Assembly (NCBI RefSeq): GCF_002217755.1
Contig: NZ_BCFL01000034.1
Span: forward strand, 1-64,000
Direction: 5' to 3'
Source: Streptomyces hyaluromycini
Lineage (GTDB): Bacteria; Actinomycetota; Actinomycetes; Streptomycetales; Streptomycetaceae
Length of the DNA: 64,000 nt
The notes under the pieces were generated by a model. It worked only from the letters and a program-made list of their open reading frames with translations, had not been told where the DNA came from and did no database searches. The position numbers and the translations under genes are program-made. This document shows, one piece after another, positions 46,867 through 55,349 of the stretch (the first letter of the stretch is position 1; every line of letters starts with the position of its first letter).

Positions 46867-48219
46867 TCAGCTTCTGCCGAAGCAGCGCTCCAGTTCGTTC
46901 AGGTCGTAGAACTTGCTCCCCTTCTTGATCGGGTGGCAGCCCGCCTTGAAGGCGATCTCCTTCTCGTTGTAGAGCATCCGCACCAGGTAGTCGTCGCCCT
47001 TCTTGAAGACGTCCCACTGGATGTTGGAGGCGAGGGAGGCGACCTCGGCGCCGCGCCACGGGTTGTTCGCGTACGTGTACGCCTCGCCCGGCGTCGCCGC
47101 CTTCCCGCTGCCCGGCAGCTGCATCAGCGCGGCCAGCGGAATGATCTCCTCGGCGTGGGTGAAGCGGAGCTCCGCGCCCAGCGTGCTGGTGCCGTCCCGC
47201 TTGGCCTCGGCCTGCTCGAAGAAGTCGTCGAGGAGGACGCCCGCCATCTTGTACGTGATGTCGCTGTCCGAGAAGCTCGGGCCCTTCTCGTAGAAGTCCT
47301 CGGCGTCGCTGAGGTAGCCGAACCAGGCCGCGTCGCGCGGGGCGATGTAGCGGTCGAAGTCCCAGCCCCTGCCGTCCGGGCTCTCCTCGCTCATGGCGGG
47401 CGCGATGGCGTAGAGGTTGTAGACGGCGGTGGCGGCGGTGATGTCGTCGGCGGTCGAGGAGAACTCGCCGTCGACGATGCGCTGCACGAACGCCGGCTTG
47501 AAGATCCTGCCGAGCACCCGGGCAGCGGCCCGGTGCGAGGCCGGCTGGTCGGTGACCGCCTTCAGGGTCGAGGCGAGGCGCTCGTCGCTCGCCAGCCACT
47601 TCTGGTAGTCGGCGCCGCCGGCCGACTTGTGGAAGTAGAGGAGGTTCTTGTCGACGCGCGCGGTGCCGAAGGAGGACTTCAGCGCCGGGTCGGCGTCGGT
47701 GAGGGCGGTGGAGAAGACCGTACCGCTGTCGACCGCGCGGCCCTGGCCGGAGCTGACGACGTCGATCTTCTCGCCGTTCGCGGCGATGGCGGAGAAGAGG
47801 GACGGCAGGCGCTTCTCCAGGCGGACCGCCGTCGCGCGGAGTTCGTCCTTGCCGCGGCCGCTGAGGTTGCCGTACCCGATCGCGCTCATGGCCGCTTCGA
47901 GTGCCTGTACGTCAGGGCCGAACTTCTTGCCCAGCGCGGTGAGTTGGCCGTCGGCCTCGGCCTGGTTCCAGAGCGCGAGGACGATGTCGCCGTCCTCGCC
48001 GTCCGTCGCGGAACGGGAACCGTGCCGGGAGACGTTCTCGGTGAAGACGGCGGTGTAACCGGCGGGCGGCTGCTGGTAGGTGCGCGGGTTCTGCCCGGGG
48101 GAGTACACGGCCTTGGTGCCGTAGCTGTCACGGTGGGCGAGCCCGGTGTCCGTGGCATGCGCGGGCAGCGCGGTGAGGAGCAGTGCGCCGAAGGTCAGGA
48201 CGGGGATGACGCGCTTCAT
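46867..48219 (-). CDS. Secreted histidine acid phosphatase (MINPP/phytase type)
   Basis: A 450-residue exported phosphatase, start ATG 48219. A signal peptide (VIPVLTFGALLLTALPAHA) precedes the catalytic RHG motif in FTENVSRHGSRSATDG; the partner acid/His motif is RFTHAEEIIPLAALMQLPGS (HAE instead of HD). This pattern is that of multiple inositol polyphosphate phosphatases and phytases, so phosphate release from phytate-like compounds is likely. It sits between zur and uppS with no obvious partner. Confidence 0.88.
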   Translation of the reverse strand: MKRVIPVLTFGALLLTALPAHATDTGLAHRDSYGTKAVYSPGQNPRTYQQPPAGYTAVFTENVSRHGSRSATDGEDGDIVLALWNQAEADGQLTALGKKFGPDVQALEAAMSAIGYGNLSGRGKDELRATAVRLEKRLPSLFSAIAANGEKIDVVSSGQGRAVDSGTVFSTALTDADPALKSSFGTARVDKNLLYFHKSAGGADYQKWLASDERLASTLKAVTDQPASHRAAARVLGRIFKPAFVQRIVDGEFSSTADDITAATAVYNLYAIAPAMSEESPDGRGWDFDRYIAPRDAAWFGYLSDAEDFYEKGPSFSDSDITYKMAGVLLDDFFEQAEAKRDGTSTLGAELRFTHAEEIIPLAALMQLPGSGKAATPGEAYTYANNPWRGAEVASLASNIQWDVFKKGDDYLVRMLYNEKEIAFKAGCHPIKKGSKFYDLNELERCFGRS

Positions 48220-48308
48220 GAGGACCGTTCCAGAGGCGGGAGACCGGGGGTGTGGCCAGGGATGGATCTTCCGCATCCTCGACGGCCCTCGTGAACGGCG
48301 CGTGACCG

Positions 48309-49160
48309 TCAGATGCCGGAGGGGTTCTCCTCCGTGCGGCCCTCCATGGCCAGCAGCTCCTCGTTGGGGATGGCGCCGCCGAACCGCCGGTCGCGGGAGG
48401 CGTATTCGAGGCACGCCCGCCACAGGTCGCGGCGGTCGAAGTCGGGCCACAGGACGTCCTGGAAGACCAGCTCGGCGTAAGCGCTCTGCCAGAGCAGGTA
48501 GTTGGAGGTGCGCTGCTCGCCGCTGGGCCGCAGGAACATGTCCACGTCCGGCATGTCCCCGTAGTACAGGTGCTTCTGGATGGTCTTCTCGCTGATCTTC
48601 GACGGGTCGAGCCGGCCCGCCCTGACCTCCTCGGCGATCGCCTGCACCGCGTCGGCGATCTCGGCCCGGCCGCCGTAGTTCATGCAGAAGTACAGGGTGA
48701 GCAGGTCGTTGCCCTTGGTCTGCTCCTGGGCGACCAGGAGTTCCTTGGCGACCGACTTCCACATCCTGGGCATCCGGCCCGCCCAGCGCACCCGGATGCC
48801 GAGTTCGTCGAGCTGGTCGCGGGTCTTGCGGATGAAGTCGCGGTTGAAGTTCATCAGGAAGCGGACCTCTTCGGGCGAGCGCTTCCAGTTCTCGGTGGAG
48901 AAGGCGTAGAGCGAGATGTTGCGGACGCCGATCTCGATGGAGCCCTGGAGGACGTCGAGGACGCGCTCGGCGCCGACCTTGTGGCCCTCGGTGCGCGGCA
49001 GCCCGCGGTCCTTCGCCCAGCGGCCGTTGCCGTCCATGACGATGGCGACGTGGTTCGGGACCAGCTCGCCCGGGAGCTTCGGCGGGCGGGCACCGGACGG
49101 GTGCGGCTCCGGCGTCCTGTACTCGCGGCGCTGGCGCCCCAGGATCCCGCGTACGACCAT
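48309..49160 (-). CDS. uppS: Isoprenyl transferase (undecaprenyl diphosphate synthase)
   Basis: A 283-residue cis-prenyltransferase from ATG 49160. HVAIVMDGNGRWAKDRGLPR has the catalytic Asp, ISLYAFSTENWKRSPEEVRF and FLRPSGEQRTSNYLLWQSAY are the substrate loops, and FQDVLWPDFDRRDL is conserved. It makes the lipid carrier for cell-wall synthesis. recO lies 46 bp upstream on the same strand. Confidence 0.96.
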   Translation of the reverse strand: MVVRGILGRQRREYRTPEPHPSGARPPKLPGELVPNHVAIVMDGNGRWAKDRGLPRTEGHKVGAERVLDVLQGSIEIGVRNISLYAFSTENWKRSPEEVRFLMNFNRDFIRKTRDQLDELGIRVRWAGRMPRMWKSVAKELLVAQEQTKGNDLLTLYFCMNYGGRAEIADAVQAIAEEVRAGRLDPSKISEKTIQKHLYYGDMPDVDMFLRPSGEQRTSNYLLWQSAYAELVFQDVLWPDFDRRDLWRACLEYASRDRRFGGAIPNEELLAMEGRTEENPSGI

Positions 49161-49180
49161 GTGCTTCTCGTCTCCCTCTG

Positions 49181-49221
49181 GCTTTTCTCTACTGGCTTTT
49201 CTCTACTTAGCTTTTCTCTAC
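49181..49221. repeat. Three tandem GCTTTTCTCTAC units spanning the recO stop
   Basis: GCTTTTCTCTAC starts at 49181, 49195 and 49210. The third encodes the last residues of RecO (VEKS); the TAA stop (49207-49209) sits between units two and three. Translated past the stop, the copies would read VEKS again. Confidence 0.85.
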
Positions 49222-49956
49222 GTACCTGAGCGAGCGCAGTCCGCGCTCCAGATGCCAGTGCAGATAGGCGGACACCAGCCCGCTGCCCTCCCGGACGTAC
49301 CGTGCCTCGGCCGTGTCCGCGGTCTCCCAGTCTCCCGTAAGCAGCGCGCCGAGCAGAACCAGGGTCTGCGGCGAGGGTACGACGCTGCCGGGCACCCGGC
49401 AGTCGACGCAGACGGTGCCGCCGGAGCCGACCGAGAAGAAGCGGTTCGGGCCGGGCATGCCGCACTTGGCGCAGGCGTCGAAGCTGGGCGCGTAGCCGTT
49501 GACGGCGAGGGAGCGCAGCAGGAAGGCGTCGAGCACGAGATGCGGGGCGTGCTCGCCCCGGGCAAGGGTCCTGAGCGCCCCCACCAGCAGCAGGTACTGC
49601 TGCACCGCGGGCTCGCCCTCGTGGTCCGTGAACCGCTCGGCGGTCTCCAGCATGGCCGTGCCGGCGGTGTACCGCGCGTAGTCGGTGACGATCCCGCCGC
49701 CGTACGGCGCGATGGTCTCGCTCTGCGTGCACAGCGGCAGCCCGCGCCCGACCAGCTCGCTCCCGCGGGCGAAGAACTGCACGTCGACGTGGGAGAACGG
49801 CTCCAGCCGGGCCCCGAACTTCGACTTGGTCCGCCGCACCCCACGGGCCACGGCCCGCACCCGGCCGTGTCCGCGGGTGAGCATCGTGATGATGCGGTCC
49901 GCTTCACCCAGCTTCTGGGTGCGCAGCACGATGCCGTCGTCGCGGAACAGGCTCAT
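49207..49956 (-). CDS. recO: DNA repair protein RecO
   Basis: A 249-residue recombination mediator at ATG 49956. The OB-fold start reads MSLFRDDGIVLRTQKLGEAD, followed by RIITMLTRGHGRVRAVARGV and KFGARLEPFSHVDVQFFARG. A zinc site is formed by CAKCGMPG and CVDCR. RecO loads RecA on SSB-coated DNA. It is followed by uppS, as in other Streptomyces. Confidence 0.96.
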   Translation of the reverse strand: MSLFRDDGIVLRTQKLGEADRIITMLTRGHGRVRAVARGVRRTKSKFGARLEPFSHVDVQFFARGSELVGRGLPLCTQSETIAPYGGGIVTDYARYTAGTAMLETAERFTDHEGEPAVQQYLLLVGALRTLARGEHAPHLVLDAFLLRSLAVNGYAPSFDACAKCGMPGPNRFFSVGSGGTVCVDCRVPGSVVPSPQTLVLLGALLTGDWETADTAEARYVREGSGLVSAYLHWHLERGLRSLRYVEKS

Positions 49957-50014
49957 GGCCCCATTCTGCCCTGCCGGCGGCAGGGGCCGTCGGGCAAGGG
50001 AGGCAAGGGCACCT

Positions 50015-50230
50015 TCAGGGGGCCTCGCCGCGGCTGCGGGCGTTGGCGTGGGCGGTGGCCGCGCCGAGCCGTTCGGCCTGGGTGGCGACGCGTACGGCGT
50101 CCGGGTGCGCGTCCCACTCCCGTCCTCCGCCGTACGGCCGCAACTGCACGTAGGGGCCCTCGTGGCCCATGACGATGCCCAGCCGTCCGGTACGGGTGTC
50201 GACGGCACAGGAGCCGATGGGGAGGTTCAT
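50015..50230 (-). CDS. Conserved small Streptomyces protein
   Basis: A 71-residue protein; ATG 50230 is chosen since GAGG lies 8 nt upstream (frame open to 50284). It reads VDTRTGRLGIVMGHEGPYVQ then LRPYGGGREWDAHPDAVRVA, a beta-rich short protein recurrent in Streptomyces. Function unknown. Confidence 0.75.
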   Translation of the reverse strand: MNLPIGSCAVDTRTGRLGIVMGHEGPYVQLRPYGGGREWDAHPDAVRVATQAERLGAATAHANARSRGEAP

Positions 50231-50359
50231 CGCGTTCACCTCACCTGGCTCCCCCGCCCCTGGGAATTTCACGCTTCGCATCACCGATGTGGCGCTGCGT
50301 GCCTAGACTCGGCCGGAGTCTGTCCCGGGGCCCCGGTATCCGGGGAGGCCCCTGCCCGG

Positions 50360-51352
50360 CTACATCAGGCCCGCCCCCGCGAGGTACTTCGCCACGCACT
50401 CCGTCTCCTCCTGCGACAGCGGCACCTGGGGCTCGGCGGTGGCCGGGCAGTCGATCACCCCGCGCAGGTGCAGCGCCGCCTTGAACGCGCCCAGCGCCGC
50501 CGAGCCGCCGCCCATCCGGGCCGGGTTCCCGACGCCGGTCATCCGGAAGAGCCCGCACAGCCGCTCCTGTTCCGCCCGCGCCCGCTCCCAGTCGCCCGCG
50601 CGGCAGAGGCGGTGGAGGCGGACGTAGCCGTCCGGGTCGACGTTGGCGAGGCCCGGTACCGCCCCGTCGGCGCCCAGCGCGAGGGCCGAGTCGACGGTCA
50701 GCTCGGAACCCGTCAGCGCGCTGAAGCCGGACAGGCCCCTGCTGCCCGTGACGACCTCGCGGAAGCCCGCCAGGTCGCCGCTGGAGTCCTTCAGCCCGGC
50801 CAGCACCCCGTCGCCGGCCAGCTCCAGGACAAGGCCGGCGGGGAGCTTGGTGTGGACGGCGACCGGGATGTCGTAGGCGATCACCGGGACCGGCGACCGG
50901 CCGGCGACCAGGCGGAAGTGGCGGGCGATCTCGGCGGGGTGGGTGCGGGTGTAGAAGGGGGCGGTGACGACGACCGCGTCCGCACCGGCCGCGGCGACGG
51001 ACGCGACGTGGTCCAGGACCCGGGGGGTCGTCATGTCGATGACGCCCGCCAGGACCGGGAGCCGGCCGGCCACGTGGGAGACCACCGTCTCCGTGACCAG
51101 CCTGCGCTGCCGGTCCGTCAGGAAGGCCGCCTCCGATGTCGAGCCGAGCACGAACAGGCCGTCCACCCCGGCCGCCGTCAGATGGTCGACGAGCCTGCGC
51201 AGGGAGGGGACGTCCACCTCGCGGTCCGGTGTCAGGGGCGTGCAGACGGGCGGTACGACACCGGACACCGTCTTTTGCCCGTTCCCCTCCGGGGCGCCGG
51301 AAGCCGGAGCGCGCCCCTTCGGCTCACGGGTGTGGGGGGTGGGAAGCGTCAT
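50360..51352 (-). CDS. Dihydrodipicolinate synthase/N-acetylneuraminate lyase family aldolase
   Basis: A 330-residue class I aldolase; ATG 51352 overlaps the stop of the ATPase gene before it. The family has GLFVLGSTSEAAFL (phosphate/carboxylate loop), IAYDIPV with the Tyr, and AGLKDSSGD where Lys188 forms the Schiff base. As the last gene of a dipeptide-type ABC importer operon it is unlikely to be the lysine-biosynthetic DapA. It more likely cleaves an imported 2-keto acid, perhaps sialic acid. Which substrate cannot be read from the sequence. Confidence 0.85.
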   Translation of the reverse strand: MTLPTPHTREPKGRAPASGAPEGNGQKTVSGVVPPVCTPLTPDREVDVPSLRRLVDHLTAAGVDGLFVLGSTSEAAFLTDRQRRLVTETVVSHVAGRLPVLAGVIDMTTPRVLDHVASVAAAGADAVVVTAPFYTRTHPAEIARHFRLVAGRSPVPVIAYDIPVAVHTKLPAGLVLELAGDGVLAGLKDSSGDLAGFREVVTGSRGLSGFSALTGSELTVDSALALGADGAVPGLANVDPDGYVRLHRLCRAGDWERARAEQERLCGLFRMTGVGNPARMGGGSAALGAFKAALHLRGVIDCPATAEPQVPLSQEETECVAKYLAGAGLM

Positions 51353-52350
51353 CTGGTCTCCCTGGGCGGGCTGTGGCTCGGCTGGTCCTCCTCCAACGGA
51401 TGGTGACAGCGGTAGCGGTGACCGGGGCGTGACGCGGCCGTGAAGTCAGGCATGCGGACGGCACACTCGTCGTCCGCCCGCCAGCAGCGGGTGCGGAACG
51501 GGCACCCGGACGGCGGCCGGGTCGCCGAGGGGACCGGACCGGTGAGCGGGATGGGGTCGATCGGGTTCAGCAGGCCCGGGGTGGCCGAGAACAGGGCCCG
51601 GGTGTACGGGTGCAGGGCGTGGCCGGTGACGTCGGCGGCCGGGGTGTCCTCGACGATCCGGCCCAGGTACATGGTGATCACCCGGTCGCTCATCCGCCGT
51701 ACCGTCTGGATGTCGTGGGAGACGAAGACCAGGGCCAGGCCCAGGCGTTCGCGCAGGTCGAGGAGGAGGTTGAGGATCTGGGCGCGGACCGAGACGTCCA
51801 GCGCGCTGGTCGGTTCGTCCGCCACCACCAGGCCGGGGTCCAGGGCGAGAGCCCGGGCGATCGCGACGCGCTGCCGCTGGCCGCCGGAGAGCTGCCCGGG
51901 GAGGGCCTCGGCGAGGGCCCGCGGCAGCCCGACCAGGCTCATCAACTCCCTTACCCGGTCCTCCCGTTCGGCCTTCGTGCCGCGCTCGTGGACGTCCAGC
52001 GGGTCGCGGAGGATACGGCGTACCGGCAGCCGGCGGTTGAGGGCCGTCGACGGGTCCTGGAAGACCATGCCGGTGCTCGCGCCGACGGCCGACCGGCGTT
52101 CGCCCGGTGTCATCGACCACAGGTCCCGGCCGTGGAAGGTGACCGTGCCGGCGGTCGGCCGCTCGATGCCCACCAGCACCTTCGCCAGCGTCGACTTCCC
52201 GCACCCCGACTCGCCGACCACCCCGACCGTCTCGCCGGGTGCCACGGTGAGGTCGGCGCCGGTCAGCGCGTACACCCGGTCCCGGCCGAACAGGCCTCCG
52301 CCGCGGGCCCGGTGGACCACGTGGACGCCGGACAGCCGCACCGCGCTCAT
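51349..52350 (-). CDS. Oligopeptide-type ABC transporter ATPase (DppF/OppF)
   Basis: A 333-residue ATPase. Walker A GESGCGKST, Q-loop VFQDPSTALN, signature LSGGQRQR and Walker B VVADEPTSALD are intact. The C-terminal oligopeptide extension carries CPFRTRCWRADDEC, the usual Cys-rich patch. It overlaps both neighbours by 4 bp and forms a heterodimer with the ATPase half of the upstream fusion. Confidence 0.93.
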   Translation of the reverse strand: MSAVRLSGVHVVHRARGGGLFGRDRVYALTGADLTVAPGETVGVVGESGCGKSTLAKVLVGIERPTAGTVTFHGRDLWSMTPGERRSAVGASTGMVFQDPSTALNRRLPVRRILRDPLDVHERGTKAEREDRVRELMSLVGLPRALAEALPGQLSGGQRQRVAIARALALDPGLVVADEPTSALDVSVRAQILNLLLDLRERLGLALVFVSHDIQTVRRMSDRVITMYLGRIVEDTPAADVTGHALHPYTRALFSATPGLLNPIDPIPLTGPVPSATRPPSGCPFRTRCWRADDECAVRMPDFTAASRPGHRYRCHHPLEEDQPSHSPPRETR

Positions 52351-54389
52351 GTCACCGCCTCCGTGCTCGCCGTCAGGTCGACGGCGGGGTGGTGGCAGGC
52401 CGCGGTGTGGACGGGGCCGCCGACGAGGGCCGGTGGTGTCGTACGGCAGATCTCGCTCGCCGCCGGGCAGCGGTCGCTGAAGCGGCAGCCCGCCGGGAAG
52501 TCGGCGGGGGACGGCACCACGCCCCTGATCTGGGTGAGCCGCTCGGCCCCGGACTCCAGGGACAGCACGCTGCCGAGCAGGCCGCGCGTGTAGTGGTGGG
52601 TGGGGGCGGCGACCAGCTCCGCGGTGACGCCGGTCTCGACGATCTGGCCGCCGTACATCACCACCACCCGGTCGGTGACGTCCGCGACCAGGGCGAGGTC
52701 GTGGGAGACGAGGATCAGCGCGAAGCCGAGTTCCTCGCGGAGGCGGAGGAGGAGTTCCATCACCTGGGCCTGGACGGTGACGTCGAGGGCGGTGGTCGGT
52801 TCGTCGGCGATGATCAGGCGGGGGTCGCGGGAGAGTGCCATCGCGATGAGGACGCGCTGGCGCTGGCCGCCGGAGAGTTCGTGGGGGTAGGCGGGGAGCG
52901 TGCGGGTGGGGTCGAGGCCGACGAGGGTGAGGAGCTCGGCGGGGGGCCGGTGGCCGCCGCGCCGTGTGAGTTGCCTGAGCTGGGCGTTGACCGTCATGGA
53001 GGGGTTCAGGGAGGACAGGGCGTCCTGGTAGACCATCGCGAGTTCGTGGCCGAGGAGGCGGCGGTGGGGGGTGGTCAGGTCGACGGGCGGGTGCGGGTGG
53101 GTGGGGGTTGCTCGCGCCCGCGCGGCGGTAGCCGCATATTCGGTACAGCCCCGCGCCCCTGAGGGGGCGCTCCAGTCCCGTCGGTCGAAAAGGATCTCGC
53201 CTGTCACCCTCGCCGCCTTCGGCTGCAAACCCATGATCGTCAGGGCCGTCAGGGACTTGCCGCAGCCCGACTCCCCCACCAGGCCCAGGACTTCGCCCGC
53301 GTGCACGTCGAAGCTGATGCCGTTCACGATGTTCACGCCCCGGTGGCGGTCCGGGAAGGCGATCGTGAGGTTCTCCACGGACAGGACCGGCGGGCCCTCC
53401 CGGGAGGGCAGGGGCCGGGCACGCCGTCGCAGCCGGTCGGCCGCCTCGGTCAAGGACGGCAGCTCCAGGGCCTCCCCCGGCTCAAGTACCTCCGCAGGCT
53501 CCGTCGGCTCCACCTCCCTGCCCGCCGGTGACGCCCACGCGTCCGAGACGCCCTCGGAGAGGATGTTCAGGGAGAGGACCGTGAGGAGGATCAGCAGGCC
53601 GGGGAAGAGGGTGGCCCACCAGCCGCCCGTCAGGACCATGTTCTTGCCGTCCGCGATGACGCTGCCCCAGGACGGGTCGGGGGGCCGTACGCCGGCGCCG
53701 ATGAAGGACAGGGACGCCTCGAAGACGATGGCCTCGGCGACCTGGACCGTGCAGAAGACCAGGACGGGGGCGAGGCAGTTGACCGCCACGTGGCGGACGA
53801 CGATGTGCGGGGTTCGGGCGCCGATCACGCGCTCCGCGGTGACGTAGTCCTCGCCGTACTGGTCGAGGACGTTGGCCCGGACCACCCTGGCCACCGGAGG
53901 GGTGAACAGGAAGGCGATCGCGCAGATCAGGACCGTGATGCCGCCGCCGAAGACGGCCACGAGGACGGCGGCCAGGGCGATGCCGGGGAACGCCATCACC
54001 ACGTCCAGGCAGCGCATCAGGGTCTCGTCGACGGCCTTGCGGGAGGTGGCCGCGAGGGCGCCGAGCAGGGCGCCGGCGACCAGGGCGAGGCCGGTCGCGC
54101 CGAGGCCGATCGCGAGGGACCAGCGGGCGCCGTACATCAGCCGGCTGAGGATGTCCCGGCCGAGGCTGTCCTGGCCCATCCAGTGGCCGGCGGAGGGGTG
54201 GCCGGTGCCGTCGGCGGGGGCCTGCTGCGCGAGGGGGTCGTCGGGGGCGAGAAGGGGGGCGAGGGCGGCCACCAGGACGACCACGGTCAGGAAGGCGAGG
54301 GCCGCCTTCGACGGCGGCGACAGCCTGCGCAGGCGTACGCCGGGGCGGGCCAGGGCCGCGGAGAGTGCGGCGCGGGTGGTCGGCGTCAT
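52347..54389 (-). CDS. Fused ABC permease-ATPase (DppC-DppD)
   Basis: A 680-residue fusion. Residues 1-290 are a DppC-like permease (LAFLTVVVLVAALAPLLAP, then HWMGQDSLGRDILSRLMYGA and the coupling loop). A linker leads to a DppD ATPase with Walker A GESGCGKS, Q-loop VYQDALSSLNP, signature LSGGQRQR, Walker B IIADEPTTALD and the tail CRFSDRCPAASEIC. Residues ~403-436, between the first beta-sheet and the Q-loop, are foreign: they are translated from an interspersed repeat. The catalytic motifs remain intact, so activity is probable but not certain. Confidence 0.92.
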   Translation of the reverse strand: MTPTTRAALSAALARPGVRLRRLSPPSKAALAFLTVVVLVAALAPLLAPDDPLAQQAPADGTGHPSAGHWMGQDSLGRDILSRLMYGARWSLAIGLGATGLALVAGALLGALAATSRKAVDETLMRCLDVVMAFPGIALAAVLVAVFGGGITVLICAIAFLFTPPVARVVRANVLDQYGEDYVTAERVIGARTPHIVVRHVAVNCLAPVLVFCTVQVAEAIVFEASLSFIGAGVRPPDPSWGSVIADGKNMVLTGGWWATLFPGLLILLTVLSLNILSEGVSDAWASPAGREVEPTEPAEVLEPGEALELPSLTEAADRLRRRARPLPSREGPPVLSVENLTIAFPDRHRGVNIVNGISFDVHAGEVLGLVGESGCGKSLTALTIMGLQPKAARVTGEILFDRRDWSAPSGARGCTEYAATAARARATPTHPHPPVDLTTPHRRLLGHELAMVYQDALSSLNPSMTVNAQLRQLTRRGGHRPPAELLTLVGLDPTRTLPAYPHELSGGQRQRVLIAMALSRDPRLIIADEPTTALDVTVQAQVMELLLRLREELGFALILVSHDLALVADVTDRVVVMYGGQIVETGVTAELVAAPTHHYTRGLLGSVLSLESGAERLTQIRGVVPSPADFPAGCRFSDRCPAASEICRTTPPALVGGPVHTAACHHPAVDLTASTEAVT
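53089..53175. repeat. Interspersed repeat copy E inside the dppCD coding region
   Basis: GGGGGTTGCTCGCGCCCGCG, GCGGTAGCCGCATATTCGGT and ACAGCCCCGCGCCCCTGAGG match copies A and D that elsewhere lie between genes. Here the repeat is in frame and adds about 29 residues to the ATPase half. Confidence 0.88.
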
Positions 54390-55345
54390 GCGGCCTCCCT
54401 CAGGCGCGGGTTGACCAGCAGACAGAGGATGTCGATGACGAGGTTGACGACGACGAAGCCGGTCGCGGTGGTGAGGACGACGCCCTGGACCACGGCGGGG
54501 TCGCCGTTCTGCACGGCGTCGATCATCAGCTTGCCCATGCCGGGCAGGGCGAAGACGGTCTCGATGACGACGGCGCCGCCGAGGAGATAGCCGACGCGCA
54601 GGCCGAGCACGGTCAGGGGGTTCACGAGCGCGTTGCGGAGCACGTTGCGGCCGACCACGACACGGGGCGGCAGGCCGCTGCCGATCGCGGTGCGGACGTA
54701 GTCCTTGTCGAGTTCCTCGACCACCGAGGTGCGGACGATCCGGGTGAGCTGGGCGGCCACCGGGAGGGAGAGCGCGAGGGCGGGCAGGGCCATGGTCCGC
54801 AGCCAGCCGGTGACGGAGTCCTCGGGGTTGATGTAGCCGCCGGACGGGAACCAGCCCCGGTCGACGGCCAGGTACTGGATCATCAGCAGCGCCAGCCAGA
54901 AGGCGGGGGCGGCGACCCCGACCAGGGAGAGGACACGGATGACCTGGTCGGCGGCCCGGTCCCGGTGGATGGCCCCGGTGACGCCTGCGGCCAGCGCCAG
55001 GACGACGGCGATGCCGAGGCCGAGGAAGGTCAGCTGGAGGGTGAGCGGCAGGGCGGTGAGGACCTGGTCGAGGACCGGGGTGCGGGTGAGGGCGCTGGTG
55101 CCGAGGTCGCCGTGGAGCAGGCCGCCGACGAAGCGGACGTAGCGCAGGGGCAGCGGGTCGAGGAGGCCGCCTCGCTCCCGGAAGTCGTGGAGTTGCTGCG
55201 GGGTGGGGTTGGCGCCCTGGAAGAACGCGGATGCCGGGTCGACGTCGGAGAAGCGCATCACCAGGAACACGAACAGGGCGATGCCGAGCAGCAGCGGCAC
55301 CAGCAGGGCGGTGCGGCGCAGCAGGATGCGCAGGACGGCGGTCAT
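54386..55345 (-). CDS. Oligopeptide-type ABC permease (DppB)
   Basis: A 319-residue permease from ATG 55345, ending in a 4-bp overlap with the fusion gene. It starts LRILLRRTALLVPLLLGIAL, the DppB N-terminal span, has HGDLGTSALTRTPVLDQVLT and the coupling loop RTAIGSGLPPRVVVGRNVLR, and about six spans. It pairs with the DppC half of the next gene. Confidence 0.94.
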   Translation of the reverse strand: MTAVLRILLRRTALLVPLLLGIALFVFLVMRFSDVDPASAFFQGANPTPQQLHDFRERGGLLDPLPLRYVRFVGGLLHGDLGTSALTRTPVLDQVLTALPLTLQLTFLGLGIAVVLALAAGVTGAIHRDRAADQVIRVLSLVGVAAPAFWLALLMIQYLAVDRGWFPSGGYINPEDSVTGWLRTMALPALALSLPVAAQLTRIVRTSVVEELDKDYVRTAIGSGLPPRVVVGRNVLRNALVNPLTVLGLRVGYLLGGAVVIETVFALPGMGKLMIDAVQNGDPAVVQGVVLTTATGFVVVNLVIDILCLLVNPRLREAA

Positions 55346-55349
55346 GCCG

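Noticed and set aside
50360..51352. Lysine-biosynthetic dapA
   Set aside because: Its place at the end of an ABC importer operon and the divergent loop sequence (GSTSEAAFL) argue for a catabolic aldolase.
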